Shown here one piece after another: positions 42,957 to 51,581 of a stretch of DNA of 64,000 nucleotides. Origin of the DNA: Aurantimicrobium sp. (GTDB lineage Bacteria > Actinomycetota > Actinomycetes > Actinomycetales > Microbacteriaceae); the NCBI GenBank assembly GCA_024644865.1, contig JAHEGZ010000005.1, forward strand, positions 16,271-80,270, written 5' to 3'. The notes beneath the pieces are model-generated. The model saw only the letters and a program-made list of their open reading frames with translations. It had not been told where the DNA came from and searched no databases. Numbering within the stretch: position 1 is the first letter of the stretch; each line of letters begins with the position of its first letter. A program made the position numbers and the translations under genes.

Positions 42957-43331
42957 GTGTTCGGTTTGACCTTCGACAAGATTCTCGTCATTGGCGTGAT
43001 TGCTGTCTTTTTGCTTGGTCCCGAACGCCTGCCCGCATATGCGGCCAAACTTGCTCAACTGGTCAAGGGCCTTCGCGCCATGGCGAACAATGCCAAAGAC
43101 CGCATGAAAGAGGAAATGGGTGATGAGTTTGACGAGGCCGAGTGGCAAAAACTCGATCCTCGTCGCTACGACCCGCGCCGAATTATTCGGGAGGCTTTGC
43201 TCGATGAGGTGACCGGTTCACCTGCGACTGCCCCTGAGCGCCCCGGTGAGACTCTCGCGCCGAACTCGGCAGCCAAGCCGGTGCGCACCGAGCGCTTAGC
43301 TTCCACTCCCTACGACGGAGAAGCAACATGA
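42957..43331 (+). CDS. tatB: Sec-independent translocase subunit TatB
   Basis: 124 residues. One N-terminal membrane helix in FGLTFDKILVIGVIAVFLLGPERLP is followed by an amphipathic helix with AKLAQLVKGLRAM and a long charged tail with a DPRRYDPRR repeat. The GPERLP hinge after the helix is the mark of TatA/TatB proteins, and the long tail favours TatB. It binds twin-arginine signal peptides with TatC, which is not in the window. Its stop overlaps the DUF998 start (ATGA). Confidence 0.85.
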   Translation: MFGLTFDKILVIGVIAVFLLGPERLPAYAAKLAQLVKGLRAMANNAKDRMKEEMGDEFDEAEWQKLDPRRYDPRRIIREALLDEVTGSPATAPERPGETLAPNSAAKPVRTERLASTPYDGEAT

Positions 43332-43939
43332 CCGTCTGGGTTCGTCGCCCCGGTCTGATCGCCGGAATCATCGCACCGATTCTCTCTATCGGTGGTCAAC
43401 TCGCCGCCATGGCAACCTGGCCCAGCTACAACCCGTTCTCGCAGACCATCTCTGAAATGGCCGCGGGGGATGCCCCGACTCAGGTCTTTATGGAGACCAT
43501 CTTCTGCCTCACCGGCGTAGCCACGCTGCTCGTCGCGCTGTACACGCCGGGGATTGCCAAGCTCGGGCGCGTCTTCATCTTCATCAGCGGATTCTCGTTC
43601 TTTGGCGTGGCAATCTTTCCGCTCGAGACCATGGCCGGTGCATCGTCGCTCGGGCACAAACTCAGCGCGATGGTTGGGTTCGTCCTGTTGGCAGCGTGGC
43701 CGCTTGTCGGCTGGCGGCGAGGCGCCGATGTTCCCTGGGTGATTCGCCCCATTCCCTCGATTGCCGCGACCGTGGTCATGGCGATCTTCTGCTTCTGGTT
43801 CCTCGCAGTCTGGGCAACCCCCGGTCTCGGCTATGTCGGGACGATGGAGCGCATAGCCGCGTGGCTCGAGGGCATTTGGCCGCTGATTGTTGTGGTCGTT
43901 TTAGCGCGGGCTCAGTCCCAGCGACTTTCCCGCTCGTGA
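43328..43939 (+). CDS. DUF998 membrane protein
   Basis: 203 residues with about six membrane segments. Residues ASATWPSYNPFSQTISEMA-like (MATWPSYNPFSQTISEMAAG) and later GHKLSAMVGF fit DUF998, a family of small membrane proteins with a Frag1/DRAM-like look. Function unknown. It overlaps tatB by 4 nt and overlaps the convergent mrp gene by 39 nt. Confidence 0.75.
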   Translation: MTVWVRRPGLIAGIIAPILSIGGQLAAMATWPSYNPFSQTISEMAAGDAPTQVFMETIFCLTGVATLLVALYTPGIAKLGRVFIFISGFSFFGVAIFPLETMAGASSLGHKLSAMVGFVLLAAWPLVGWRRGADVPWVIRPIPSIAATVVMAIFCFWFLAVWATPGLGYVGTMERIAAWLEGIWPLIVVVVLARAQSQRLSRS

Positions 43940-45034
43940 TCGGCCCGAGGTCACAATCTTTGCAACAAGTTCGGTGATGGCCACAGCCGCCGGATCGCTC
44001 GGATCGTGCACGACGACCGGGGTGCCGATGTCGCCACCCACGCGTAATCCGATGCTGAGCGGAATCTGCCCGAGCACACCAAGGTTGGTTGAGCTCGTCG
44101 AAGCCAGCCCGTCTACAACGGCCTGAGCTCCGCCGGTTCCGAAGAGGTCGATCCGGTGGCCATCCGGGCCCACCATGGCCGACATGTTTTCAACCACGCC
44201 GATCACGCGCTGCCCGGTTTGCCGGGCGAGCATGCCGGCGCGAATCGCCACGCCCGCCGCGGCGGGCTGAGGGGTGGTGACGATCAGCACGTCGGAGTGC
44301 GGCAGCAGTTGCCCCACGGTAATCGCGACGTCGCCGGTGCCGGGCGGCAGGTCGAGCAGCAAGAAGTCAAGGTCGCCAAAGTAGACGTCGGTCAAGAACT
44401 GACTGATCGTGCGCTGCAGCATGGGACCACGCCAGGCGACGGCCGTCGATTGGTCCTCGACGAACATGCCGATCGAGATGACCTTCACGTTGTGTCCGAC
44501 CGGCGGCAAAATCATGTCGTCGAGGCGGGTCGGGCGAACCGGGATGCCCTCGGGCGCTAGTCCCATCAACGCGGGAATCGAGTAGCCGTGGACGTCGGCG
44601 TCGAGGATGCCGACTCGGTAGCCGGCGATCGACAGCGCGCACGCGAGGTTAGCGGTCAGGCTCGACTTGCCCACACCGCCTTTGCCGCTCGTGATTGCGA
44701 TGACGCGCGTGAGCCCATCGGCGGTGAATGGGTTGTGTTTGGCGCCTTCGGGGCGAAGTCGCGCCAGCATTTCAGCGCGCTCCGCGGGCGTCATTACTGT
44801 CACGTCAACGTCGACCGACCCGATTTCGGCGACCGCGGCGGCGGCAGCGCGAACGTCGCGTTCGATCGTTAGTGCGGCCGGGCATCCGGCAATCGTGAGC
44901 TTGAGCTGGATGCACGCTGCGCCGCTCTCGATGGTCACCTCGCCAATCATGCCGAGGTCTGCCAGCGGCCGGCGAAGTTCCGGGTCAACGACTGCGCCGG
45001 CGGCTGCGCGCACAGCCTGCGCTACCTCGTTCAT
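43901..45034 (-). CDS. mrp: Mrp/NBP35-type ATPase (Fe-S cluster carrier-like)
   Basis: 377 residues. An N-terminal DUF59/MIP18 domain (about 5-85) is followed by the deviant Walker A ITSGKGGVGKSSLTANLA, LDADVHGYSIPALMG, and DFLLLDLPPGTGDVAIT. The CxxC pair that holds the Fe-S cluster in many Mrp proteins is absent: the place reads VGPDGHRIDLFGTGG. It may still bind a cluster through other residues or act as a general chaperone. It is last of the PQ-loop, MgtE_N, DUF1003 and mrp gene row, with 4-nt overlap to DUF1003. Confidence 0.9.
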   Translation of the reverse strand: MNEVAQAVRAAAGAVVDPELRRPLADLGMIGEVTIESGAACIQLKLTIAGCPAALTIERDVRAAAAAVAEIGSVDVDVTVMTPAERAEMLARLRPEGAKHNPFTADGLTRVIAITSGKGGVGKSSLTANLACALSIAGYRVGILDADVHGYSIPALMGLAPEGIPVRPTRLDDMILPPVGHNVKVISIGMFVEDQSTAVAWRGPMLQRTISQFLTDVYFGDLDFLLLDLPPGTGDVAITVGQLLPHSDVLIVTTPQPAAAGVAIRAGMLARQTGQRVIGVVENMSAMVGPDGHRIDLFGTGGAQAVVDGLASTSSTNLGVLGQIPLSIGLRVGGDIGTPVVVHDPSDPAAVAITELVAKIVTSGRSRAGKSLGLSPR

Positions 45035-45549
45035 TTCTTGCGGGGAACAGGCTTTTTAGGCGCCGACTTCTCGTTTTCGAGCTCTTCCAGCAAAGCGCGA
45101 AGCTCGGCACGAATGAAGTCTTTGGTCGCCATGTCTTTCATGGCCAGGCGCAGGGCAACAACCTCGCGGGCGAGATACTCGGTGTCGGCGAGGTTGCGCT
45201 CGGCGCGCTGACGATCCTGTTCGAATTGTACGCGGTCGCGGTCATCCTGACGGTTCTGCGCGAGCAGAATCATGGGTGCGGCGTACGAGGCCTGCAGTGA
45301 GAGAAGCAGCGTCAGTGCGGTAAAGCCGATGGCTGCGGAGTCAAAACGCCATGACGTTGGTGCAATCGAGTTAAACCCGATCCAGACGATACAAAACAGC
45401 GTGAGGCCCAGCAGGAACCACGGTGTTCCCATGGCGCGAGCGATGGTTTCGGTGAATCGACCGAAGCGATCGCGACTGCGGGCAGGGCGAGGACCAAGAC
45501 CGGAAAAGCCCTTCGGGGTGTTGAAATCTTCTTCACGGTTACGAGCCAT
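45031..45549 (-). CDS. DUF1003 membrane protein
   Basis: 172 residues. Two membrane helices (about 42-60 and 72-93) follow an N-terminal region with RFGRFTETIARAMGTPWFL; after them the conserved APMILLAQNRQDDRDR leads into a charged coiled-coil tail, ending in basic residues. This matches DUF1003. Function unknown; the gene is found beside the MgtE_N protein in many actinobacteria. It overlaps mrp by 4 nt and the MgtE_N gene by 11 nt. Confidence 0.82.
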   Translation of the reverse strand: MARNREEDFNTPKGFSGLGPRPARSRDRFGRFTETIARAMGTPWFLLGLTLFCIVWIGFNSIAPTSWRFDSAAIGFTALTLLLSLQASYAAPMILLAQNRQDDRDRVQFEQDRQRAERNLADTEYLAREVVALRLAMKDMATKDFIRAELRALLEELENEKSAPKKPVPRKK

Positions 45550-46900
45550 TGGTTCCCCTCCTTCCGCGTGTGGTTGGGGTGCTAGAGGTGTTGGTCGATG
45601 CCTTCTTGACGGGCGCGCGGCGACGAGCCGGGGCCTTCTTGGTGGGTGACTTCGTCAGATCATCACCCTCGTCATGACTTCGCCAGTCATCAGGCAGCAG
45701 GTAGTCAAGAACGTCGTCAATGGTGACCACGCCAACCAGGCGTTGGTGTTCGTCTACAACCGGCACAGCAACGAGGTTGTAGCTGGCCAAAATACGTGAC
45801 ACTTCGGCTGCTGAGGTGGTGACCGGAATTGCCTCAGTGCTGTCGTCGAGCAAGGCGCCAATGCGTTCGTGTGGCGGGTAACGAAGTAGCCGCTGGAAAT
45901 GCACGAGTCCGAGGAATCGGCCGGTGGGGGCCTCAAAGGGAGGCAGCGTGACACACACCGAAGCCGCGAGCGTGGGGTCGAGTTCGTGGCGACGAATGTG
46001 CGCCAATGCCTCAGCAACGGTCGACTCGGCCGAAAGAATGATGGGTTCGGTGGTCATCAGACCACCAGCGGTATCAGCACCAAAGCTGAGCAGAAGTCGA
46101 ACGTCTTCGGCCTCTTCGGGCTCCATGAGGTCGAGCAGCATCTCACCCTGCTCATCAGGCAGCTGGGCGATCAGGTCAGCAGCGTCGTCGGGGTCCATCT
46201 CGTCGAGAACGTCAGCGGCGCGCTCGTCGTCGAGCTGGGTAATGAGTGTGACCTGGTCGCTCTCATCCATTTCTTCGAGCACGTCGGCCAGGCGGTCATC
46301 CGAAAGTTCCTCGGCAACCTCGAGTCGACGCTCCTCCGGCAGATCAAGCAGCGTGGTTGCTAAGTCGGCGGGCTTGAGCTCAGAGTAAGTGGCAATCAGC
46401 TGCTCGGCCGACTGAGCCTCTCCGCGAGTGTTCTTTTCTTTGACGGCATCCCAGTCGACCAGGGCAGTGACACCTTTGGTGAGCGGGGATGCGGCCAAGC
46501 GAGGCCGGCGAACAAAGAGCTGGCTAACTTCCCATTCGCCGGGGCCGGTCTCACTGATGGCAACATCTTCGACTGTTGCATCGCCGGTCTTGTCGTTGAA
46601 CGCGACCTTACGGCCCAGAAACTCCGAAATCAGGCGCAGTTCGCTGGCTCGCTGCTCAAACTTGCGGGTGTTGATCAGCCCGGTGGTGATGACCTGACCG
46701 TTGCTGATGCTCTCAATGCGTCCGATGGATGCGAAGACGCGACGCTTGCCCGGAATTTCCACCAACAGACCGACAACACGGGGGGAGTGGTTGGCGCGGT
46801 AGACGACGATGACATCGCGAACGCGACCCACGCGGTCTCCCACGGGGTCGAAAACGTTGCACCCGGCTAAGCGGGCGACAAATACGCGTGCGCCACTCAC
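45539..46900 (-). CDS. PRC-barrel / MgtE_N / CBS protein without membrane domain
   Basis: 453 residues. Two PRC-barrel-like stretches (about 10-60 and 95-140), then an MgtE N-terminal superhelical domain with repeated LADVLEEMDESDQ, DVLDEMDPDDAADLIAQ units (about 180-265), then a CBS pair (about 290-420) ending with PVVDEHQRLVGVVTIDDVLD. The tail is basic and Pro-rich. True MgtE magnesium channels add five membrane helices, which are missing here. It could sense magnesium or nucleotides for another transporter, but that is a guess. Overlaps DUF1003 and the PQ-loop gene. Confidence 0.85.
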   Translation of the reverse strand: MSGARVFVARLAGCNVFDPVGDRVGRVRDVIVVYRANHSPRVVGLLVEIPGKRRVFASIGRIESISNGQVITTGLINTRKFEQRASELRLISEFLGRKVAFNDKTGDATVEDVAISETGPGEWEVSQLFVRRPRLAASPLTKGVTALVDWDAVKEKNTRGEAQSAEQLIATYSELKPADLATTLLDLPEERRLEVAEELSDDRLADVLEEMDESDQVTLITQLDDERAADVLDEMDPDDAADLIAQLPDEQGEMLLDLMEPEEAEDVRLLLSFGADTAGGLMTTEPIILSAESTVAEALAHIRRHELDPTLAASVCVTLPPFEAPTGRFLGLVHFQRLLRYPPHERIGALLDDSTEAIPVTTSAAEVSRILASYNLVAVPVVDEHQRLVGVVTIDDVLDYLLPDDWRSHDEGDDLTKSPTKKAPARRRAPVKKASTNTSSTPTTRGRRGTNGS

Positions 46901-47517
46901 CTTTCTAGGTTAGTCCCGGACTGGGCGAGCGCACGCCTCCTCGCGACAGTTTCAAAAAGGATGATGAAACTGCTCATGACCAAGGTGATGATGGAGAACC
47001 AGAACACGGTGATTTGGCCGGCCCATGCGCCATAAAAAATCCAGCACAGCGACGACACAAGCATGAGGGTGAACGTCATGCGAGACACCGCGGTGGCTCG
47101 AGACCGTCGCATCGACACAAACGACGTGAAGAGCTGGGGTAGCCGACTGCCGAGCCCGATGGCCAGGAAAATGGCGCCCACGAGCGGGCTACTGAAGAAT
47201 ACGAGAGTGAACCCGCTGACCCAGAGTGCCGCGACAATCAGAGCAGCCAAGGTGACGCTCATCCACTGCCGCAACAAGATGATCGAAAGTACTCCCGTGG
47301 CCACCGCGCTAATCGTGTTGGTGACAATCTGACTGATGCTGTCGACGGTGAAACCGTACGCGAGCCAGCCCGTAGCCATCGTGGTGAATATCAGCCAGGT
47401 CGAGGTGCTCACGCCGACAAAAGAGCGCGTGGCAGTGACGCGATAGATCTGGGGAATCGAGATGCTCAGGCCGATGAGCCCTCCTACGAAACCAAGCCAC
47501 TCAACTGGTGGAATCAC
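46897..47517 (-). CDS. PQ-loop repeat (SemiSWEET-like) membrane protein
   Basis: 206 residues, about seven membrane segments in two similar parts. PQ motifs are visible in SISIPQIYRV near residue 22 and in LGSRLPQLFTSF near residue 130. PQ-loop proteins include sugar transporters of the SWEET type and amino-acid carriers. GTG start at 47517. It overlaps the PRC/MgtE_N gene by 4 nt and heads that operon. Confidence 0.75.
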   Translation of the reverse strand: MIPPVEWLGFVGGLIGLSISIPQIYRVTATRSFVGVSTSTWLIFTTMATGWLAYGFTVDSISQIVTNTISAVATGVLSIILLRQWMSVTLAALIVAALWVSGFTLVFFSSPLVGAIFLAIGLGSRLPQLFTSFVSMRRSRATAVSRMTFTLMLVSSLCWIFYGAWAGQITVFWFSIITLVMSSFIILFETVARRRALAQSGTNLER

Positions 47518-47529
47518 GAGTGAGCCAAC

Positions 47530-48915
47530 CTACCGAGCAAGCCAGGCTTCGACCTCGTCAGCCGTTCGGGGGATGCCGGCTGACATGTTGATTGCACCGT
47601 CTTTGGTGACGACGATGTCGTCTTCGATGCGCACGCCGATTCCGCGGAATTCTTCGGGAACGGTGAGGTCGTCGGGCTGAAAGTACAGACCCGGCTCAAC
47701 CGTAAAGACCATGCCCTCGGTCACGATTCCGTCTTTGTACATCTCGCGCCTGGCGGCGGCACAGTCGTGCACATCGATTCCGAGGTGGTGGCTTGTGCCG
47801 TGCACCATGTAGCGGCGGTGATGTTGGTTCTCGAACTTGAGGCTCTCTTGCGCGCTCAACGGCAGGAAACCCCACTCTGCTACCTTGGCGGCGATGACCT
47901 CCATTGCAGCGTCGTGCACCTCGTGGAAGGTGATGCCGGGCTTGATGACCGCAAACGCGGCGTCAGCGGCCTCGCGCACTGCCTCGTAAACCTTTCGCTG
48001 AATCGGCGTGAACGTGCCGGAAGCCGGCAGTGTTCGGGTGATGTCGGCCGTGTAATAACTATCGACTTCGACACCCGCATCGATGAGAACCAGGTCACCG
48101 GCGTTGACCGTTCCGTCGTTTTTGATCCAGTGCAGGATGCACGCGTGCGCACCCGCGGCAGCAATCGTTTCGTAGCCGACGCCGTTGCCCTCGAGTCGAG
48201 CGCGAGAAGCAAATGCTCCTTCGATAATGCGCTCACCACGAGGATTGCCCGCAATCAGGGGGAGCACTCGCACGATGTCAGAGAATCCTCGGGAGGTGGC
48301 TTCGATGGCAATCTGCATCTGACCAATCTCGTAGGCGTCTTTGACCAGGCGCATTTCCGAAACTTCGCGCGCCAGGTCAGCGTCGCCTGGAACAGTGCGG
48401 GTTGTGATCTTTGAGCCGGTGAAGCTGGGCAGCTCGGCCAGGTCGTAGACAGCCAGCCCGAGGTCAGCGGCCACGTGCGCAAGGCTTGGGCGCGGTCCGA
48501 CCCAGAACTCTCCGATGTCGGGGTTGGCGTAGAACTCGTCGGAGTCGCGGCCGGCCGGCCCCCGAAAGTACAGGCTTGACTCGTGTCCGGTGGCAGTGGG
48601 CTCCATCACCAACACAGCGTCGGGCGCGCTGTCGCTTCCCCATCCGGTCAGCCAGGCAAAATCAGAGTGAGCACGGTAAACATAGAACGTGTCGTTTGAG
48701 CGAACCTGCATGGGGCCAGCTTCGAAGAGCAGGCGCTCGCCGGCAAACTTTGCGCTGAGGGCGTGGCGTCGGGCGGCGGCATACTTGGCGTGTTCGCGAA
48801 GCGACGGCAGGGCATCCGCTCGGTCGGCCCAGTGCTCACCGACATAGCTTTGAAAGACACTCGATGCCGGAGTCGTCGACCGATTCTTGGTGCTCGGCTG
48901 TACTTTGTCGCTCAT
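47530..48915 (-). CDS. pepP: Xaa-Pro aminopeptidase
   Basis: 461 residues: an N-terminal creatinase-type domain, then the pita-bread metallopeptidase with two-metal site residues in VLIDAGVEVDSYYTADITRT, HGTSHHLGIDVHD, TVEPGLYFQP and GIGVRIEDDIVVT. It removes N-terminal residues before proline. ATG at 48915 gives the usual start; the open frame farther upstream is inside the EEP gene. It follows that gene by 4 nt on the same strand. Confidence 0.92.
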   Translation of the reverse strand: MSDKVQPSTKNRSTTPASSVFQSYVGEHWADRADALPSLREHAKYAAARRHALSAKFAGERLLFEAGPMQVRSNDTFYVYRAHSDFAWLTGWGSDSAPDAVLVMEPTATGHESSLYFRGPAGRDSDEFYANPDIGEFWVGPRPSLAHVAADLGLAVYDLAELPSFTGSKITTRTVPGDADLAREVSEMRLVKDAYEIGQMQIAIEATSRGFSDIVRVLPLIAGNPRGERIIEGAFASRARLEGNGVGYETIAAAGAHACILHWIKNDGTVNAGDLVLIDAGVEVDSYYTADITRTLPASGTFTPIQRKVYEAVREAADAAFAVIKPGITFHEVHDAAMEVIAAKVAEWGFLPLSAQESLKFENQHHRRYMVHGTSHHLGIDVHDCAAARREMYKDGIVTEGMVFTVEPGLYFQPDDLTVPEEFRGIGVRIEDDIVVTKDGAINMSAGIPRTADEVEAWLAR

Positions 48916-48919
48916 GGGG

Positions 48920-49927
48920 CTAGTTTGCCACCGGAACGAGTGTTGCGGTGATCGGGCGATGGTCACTGGCAGAACTCGGTTGGCTCGTCAACACGCTAAA
49001 TGCCGATGCTTGCCACTCGGCTGAGTAGAAGACGTGGTCGATCTGAGTGCCCATAAGTGTCGGCAATGAACTGGGCCATGTGCCCACGGCCCCGGCGCCC
49101 ATTTTGAGTGCGGCGTCTCCACAGTTGCCCATGGGTGCGGGTCCGAGACCGGAAAGGTTGTCGAGGGATGCGTTGAAATCCCCGGCCATGATCACATTCG
49201 GTTGCGAGCACCGCCCGGCCAACCACGTGAGGTCTTTTCGCCACGCCCCGAGCGAGACCGCCTCGGGTGAGATTGCGTGAGCGGCAATGATGGTGGGTTT
49301 GCCATCTGCGATGGCAACCAACGACGGTGAAGACGATGTTGAACCAATATCTGTCTTGAGGCGGTAGTTCCCCAGCGTCGGCGAGATCAGCAGCACAGTC
49401 GAGTGCGCGTAGTACACCGGGTCAAACTGAGCGTGCAGCATGCGCATGGGAGTACCTGCTGCCGCCATCAGTTCGGCGATCTTCTTGCCCGCGCCATAGT
49501 TGGTCTCGGGAAGCGCGACGACGTTCGCGTGGGCAGCCAGCGCGAGCTTGGCAATGACAGCGGGCGTTGCTTTCGCGCCCATGGTGTTCCAGGAGAAAAC
49601 AGTGATGTGAGCCGTATGGGGTGTGGTCGTGGTCGACCGCCATCCGCGCTGAGCGACCACACCGGCCGAAACGACGGCGAAGACCAAGAACCACAGCGCA
49701 AGCGAACGAGTGACTCTGCGAGTGCCTCTCGACCTGCGAGCAATCATTCCAATCACGAGAACGACGACCATGGCGACGAGTGCCACCGCTGCCGATGCTC
49801 CGTGAGAAACAACCAGATAAGCGAAGGGATTCGTGCGCGAGAGCCCGAACAGTTGGGGCCAGACGAACAGCACGACAAGAGCGAGCCCAATCAGGCTCAG
49901 AACCAGTCGAAGGGGTCGGCGCAACAT
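48920..49927 (-). CDS. membrane-anchored endonuclease/exonuclease/phosphatase family protein
   Basis: 335 residues. Three hydrophobic helices (about 8-27, 40-62, 76-93) lead to an EEP domain with VFSWNTMGAKA, NVVALPETN, NVIMAGDFNA and SASDHRPITATL, the metal and catalytic residues of the fold. The helices would place the domain outside the membrane, where such proteins may cleave nucleic acids or phosphoesters. No substrate can be named. It precedes pepP. Confidence 0.82.
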   Translation of the reverse strand: MLRRPLRLVLSLIGLALVVLFVWPQLFGLSRTNPFAYLVVSHGASAAVALVAMVVVLVIGMIARRSRGTRRVTRSLALWFLVFAVVSAGVVAQRGWRSTTTTPHTAHITVFSWNTMGAKATPAVIAKLALAAHANVVALPETNYGAGKKIAELMAAAGTPMRMLHAQFDPVYYAHSTVLLISPTLGNYRLKTDIGSTSSSPSLVAIADGKPTIIAAHAISPEAVSLGAWRKDLTWLAGRCSQPNVIMAGDFNASLDNLSGLGPAPMGNCGDAALKMGAGAVGTWPSSLPTLMGTQIDHVFYSAEWQASAFSVLTSQPSSASDHRPITATLVPVAN

Positions 49928-49934
49928 CGTGCTC

Positions 49935-49946
49935 TAGCATGACAGC
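49935..49946 (+). promoter_or_regulatory. leaderless-type -10 element for the PHP gene
   Basis: TAGCAT at 49935-49940, 6 nt, then ATG at 49947. The gap to the divergent EEP start is only 19 nt. Confidence 0.5.
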
Positions 49947-50828
49947 ATGGAGGCGTTTTTCCGGGCTCAAAAGCCGATAGATCTGCATCTGCACAGCAAC
50001 GTCTCTGACGGAACTGATACGCCGACGCAGGTCGTTCGTGCGGCGTACAAAGCCGGCGTTCGCACCATGGCGCTGACCGACCACGACACGACCGCGGGAT
50101 GGGCGGAGGCGGCCGCCGAGTGCGCGCGATTGGGCATGACTTTTATCGGTGGCATGGAAATCACCGCCCGAGGTGCTCGAGGCGGGGGAGTTCACATGCT
50201 CGCCTACCTCGTTGATCCCGAAGAAGAAGAGCTTTTGGCGGCCGTGAACAATACGTTGGATGCGCGCATCCCTCGCCTGCAAGAGATGACCGAACGCTTG
50301 GCTGACGATTACACGATCACCTGGGACGACGTGCTTGCCGAATCTGACGGCAAGAGCATCGGTCGCCCGCATTTGGCGTCAGCCATGATTCGTCTCGGAC
50401 ACGCGGCTGACACCAACGATTTCTTTGAGCGCATCGTGACCAAAGACAGCAAGTACTACGTCTCGAGCCCGGGTATCGACGTAGCCGAGGTCATTCGCCT
50501 CGTGCGTCAAGCTGGCGGGGTGCCCATCACTGCGCATCCGGTAGGCCGTCACTCACACGTCATGCCTCTCGAACACATGGTGCTGCTGAAGGCTGCCGGC
50601 CTGGGTGGCTTTGAACTCGGTCACGTCGAGAACCAGAAGAACCCGGATGGTCTTGCCGCTCTGACTCGCTACGCCGAGGAGTTCGACCTCATCGTCACCG
50701 GGTCGAGCGACTATCACGGCACGCGCAAGCCGAATAAACCTGGCTCCTACCAAACCGATCCTGAAATGCTCAAGCGCATCATCGACGAGGCGACCGGCTA
50801 CGAGCCGATCTATCCGTCGTTGGCCTAG
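49947..50828 (+). CDS. PHP-domain phosphoesterase (nucleoside bisphosphate phosphatase-like)
   Basis: 293 residues. The four PHP metal motifs are present: DLHLHSNVSDGTDTP, LTDHDTTAGW, GGMEIT and ITAHPVGR with SSDYHGTRKPN at the end. The arrangement resembles the YciV/RNase AM group, which removes phosphate from 3',5'-nucleotides and trims RNA ends. A C-terminal extension of usual length follows. ATG start with a leaderless-type -10. The stop overlaps the convergent GAP gene by 4 nt. Confidence 0.85.
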   Translation: MEAFFRAQKPIDLHLHSNVSDGTDTPTQVVRAAYKAGVRTMALTDHDTTAGWAEAAAECARLGMTFIGGMEITARGARGGGVHMLAYLVDPEEEELLAAVNNTLDARIPRLQEMTERLADDYTITWDDVLAESDGKSIGRPHLASAMIRLGHAADTNDFFERIVTKDSKYYVSSPGIDVAEVIRLVRQAGGVPITAHPVGRHSHVMPLEHMVLLKAAGLGGFELGHVENQKNPDGLAALTRYAEEFDLIVTGSSDYHGTRKPNKPGSYQTDPEMLKRIIDEATGYEPIYPSLA

Positions 50829-51526
50829 TAGAGCGCTAACCCGTTCGGCCCGAGTCCCATCGCAACGCAATAGACCGCGTAGAGAGCTGCGACTACGCCC
50901 ACAATGGTGAACTGGTGATCCATCGTGAAGCGGTAAACGACAGCAAGGTCTTTTTTAGCTTGTTCGCCGCGAAGTCCGCGCCAAACCGGAGGAAAAACCA
51001 CGGGGAAAAGTGCGAGCACGAAGACCAGCAGAGTGGTTACCAGTTTGAACAGGAATCCAACTTGGGAGTCAGCGGTTTCGTGCAGAGCGGGAACAATGAG
51101 GGCAAAGCTCGTGACGTCTTTGATGCTCAGCAAGAATGCGACACCGAAAAAGGTGAGGAGGTGTGTTCTCTCGATGCGGGCAACGAGTCCGGCTTCAACC
51201 TTGGCGGCAAGTTCCGGTTTGGGCCAGAACAGCCAGACGGCAACGCCCAATAACACCGCAGCGGCGACAAGCCAGGTGATTCCTCCGAAGATGTCCTGCC
51301 CGCCATCTCTTCTGTGTGGGAGTTGGCTGAAGCCGGCGAACAAGAGCGTGCACGCTAAGAGGAACGCGCTCGCCGAACCAAGAAAAAAGGCCAGTGACCG
51401 CGAACGCCATCTTGGCGATGAGGTGGTCAGAATTTGGAGGGCAAAAAGCGACGGCGTGAACGCCGCGCCAATAGCGAGCGGGACTACTTCGGCCAAAAGG
51501 GCCAGTTCTGTAGAAACTCCGCTCAC
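50825..51526 (-). CDS. GAP-family (Sap/LysE-like) membrane transporter
   Basis: 233 residues with about six membrane segments in two halves. The N-terminal VVPLAIGAAFTPSLFALQIL and GGITWLVAAAVLLGVAVWLF segments and the TFFGVAFLLSIKDVTSFALIV part match the GAP family, also called Sap (sulfolipid-1-addressing protein) in mycobacteria, which is related to LysE exporters. The substrate is unknown. GTG start at 51526 has TAAAAT 6 nt upstream. Confidence 0.8.
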   Translation of the reverse strand: MSGVSTELALLAEVVPLAIGAAFTPSLFALQILTTSSPRWRSRSLAFFLGSASAFLLACTLLFAGFSQLPHRRDGGQDIFGGITWLVAAAVLLGVAVWLFWPKPELAAKVEAGLVARIERTHLLTFFGVAFLLSIKDVTSFALIVPALHETADSQVGFLFKLVTTLLVFVLALFPVVFPPVWRGLRGEQAKKDLAVVYRFTMDHQFTIVGVVAALYAVYCVAMGLGPNGLALY

Positions 51527-51538
51527 CTCTTGATTTTA
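51527..51538 (-). promoter_or_regulatory. leaderless-type -10 element for the GAP-family gene
   Basis: On the minus strand TAAAAT (51538-51533) stands 6 nt before the GTG at 51526. It is a near-consensus -10. Confidence 0.55.
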
Positions 51539-51581
51539 CGGGGCAAAACGAACCCGACCGAGCGCTGTACTGGGCGTCGAG

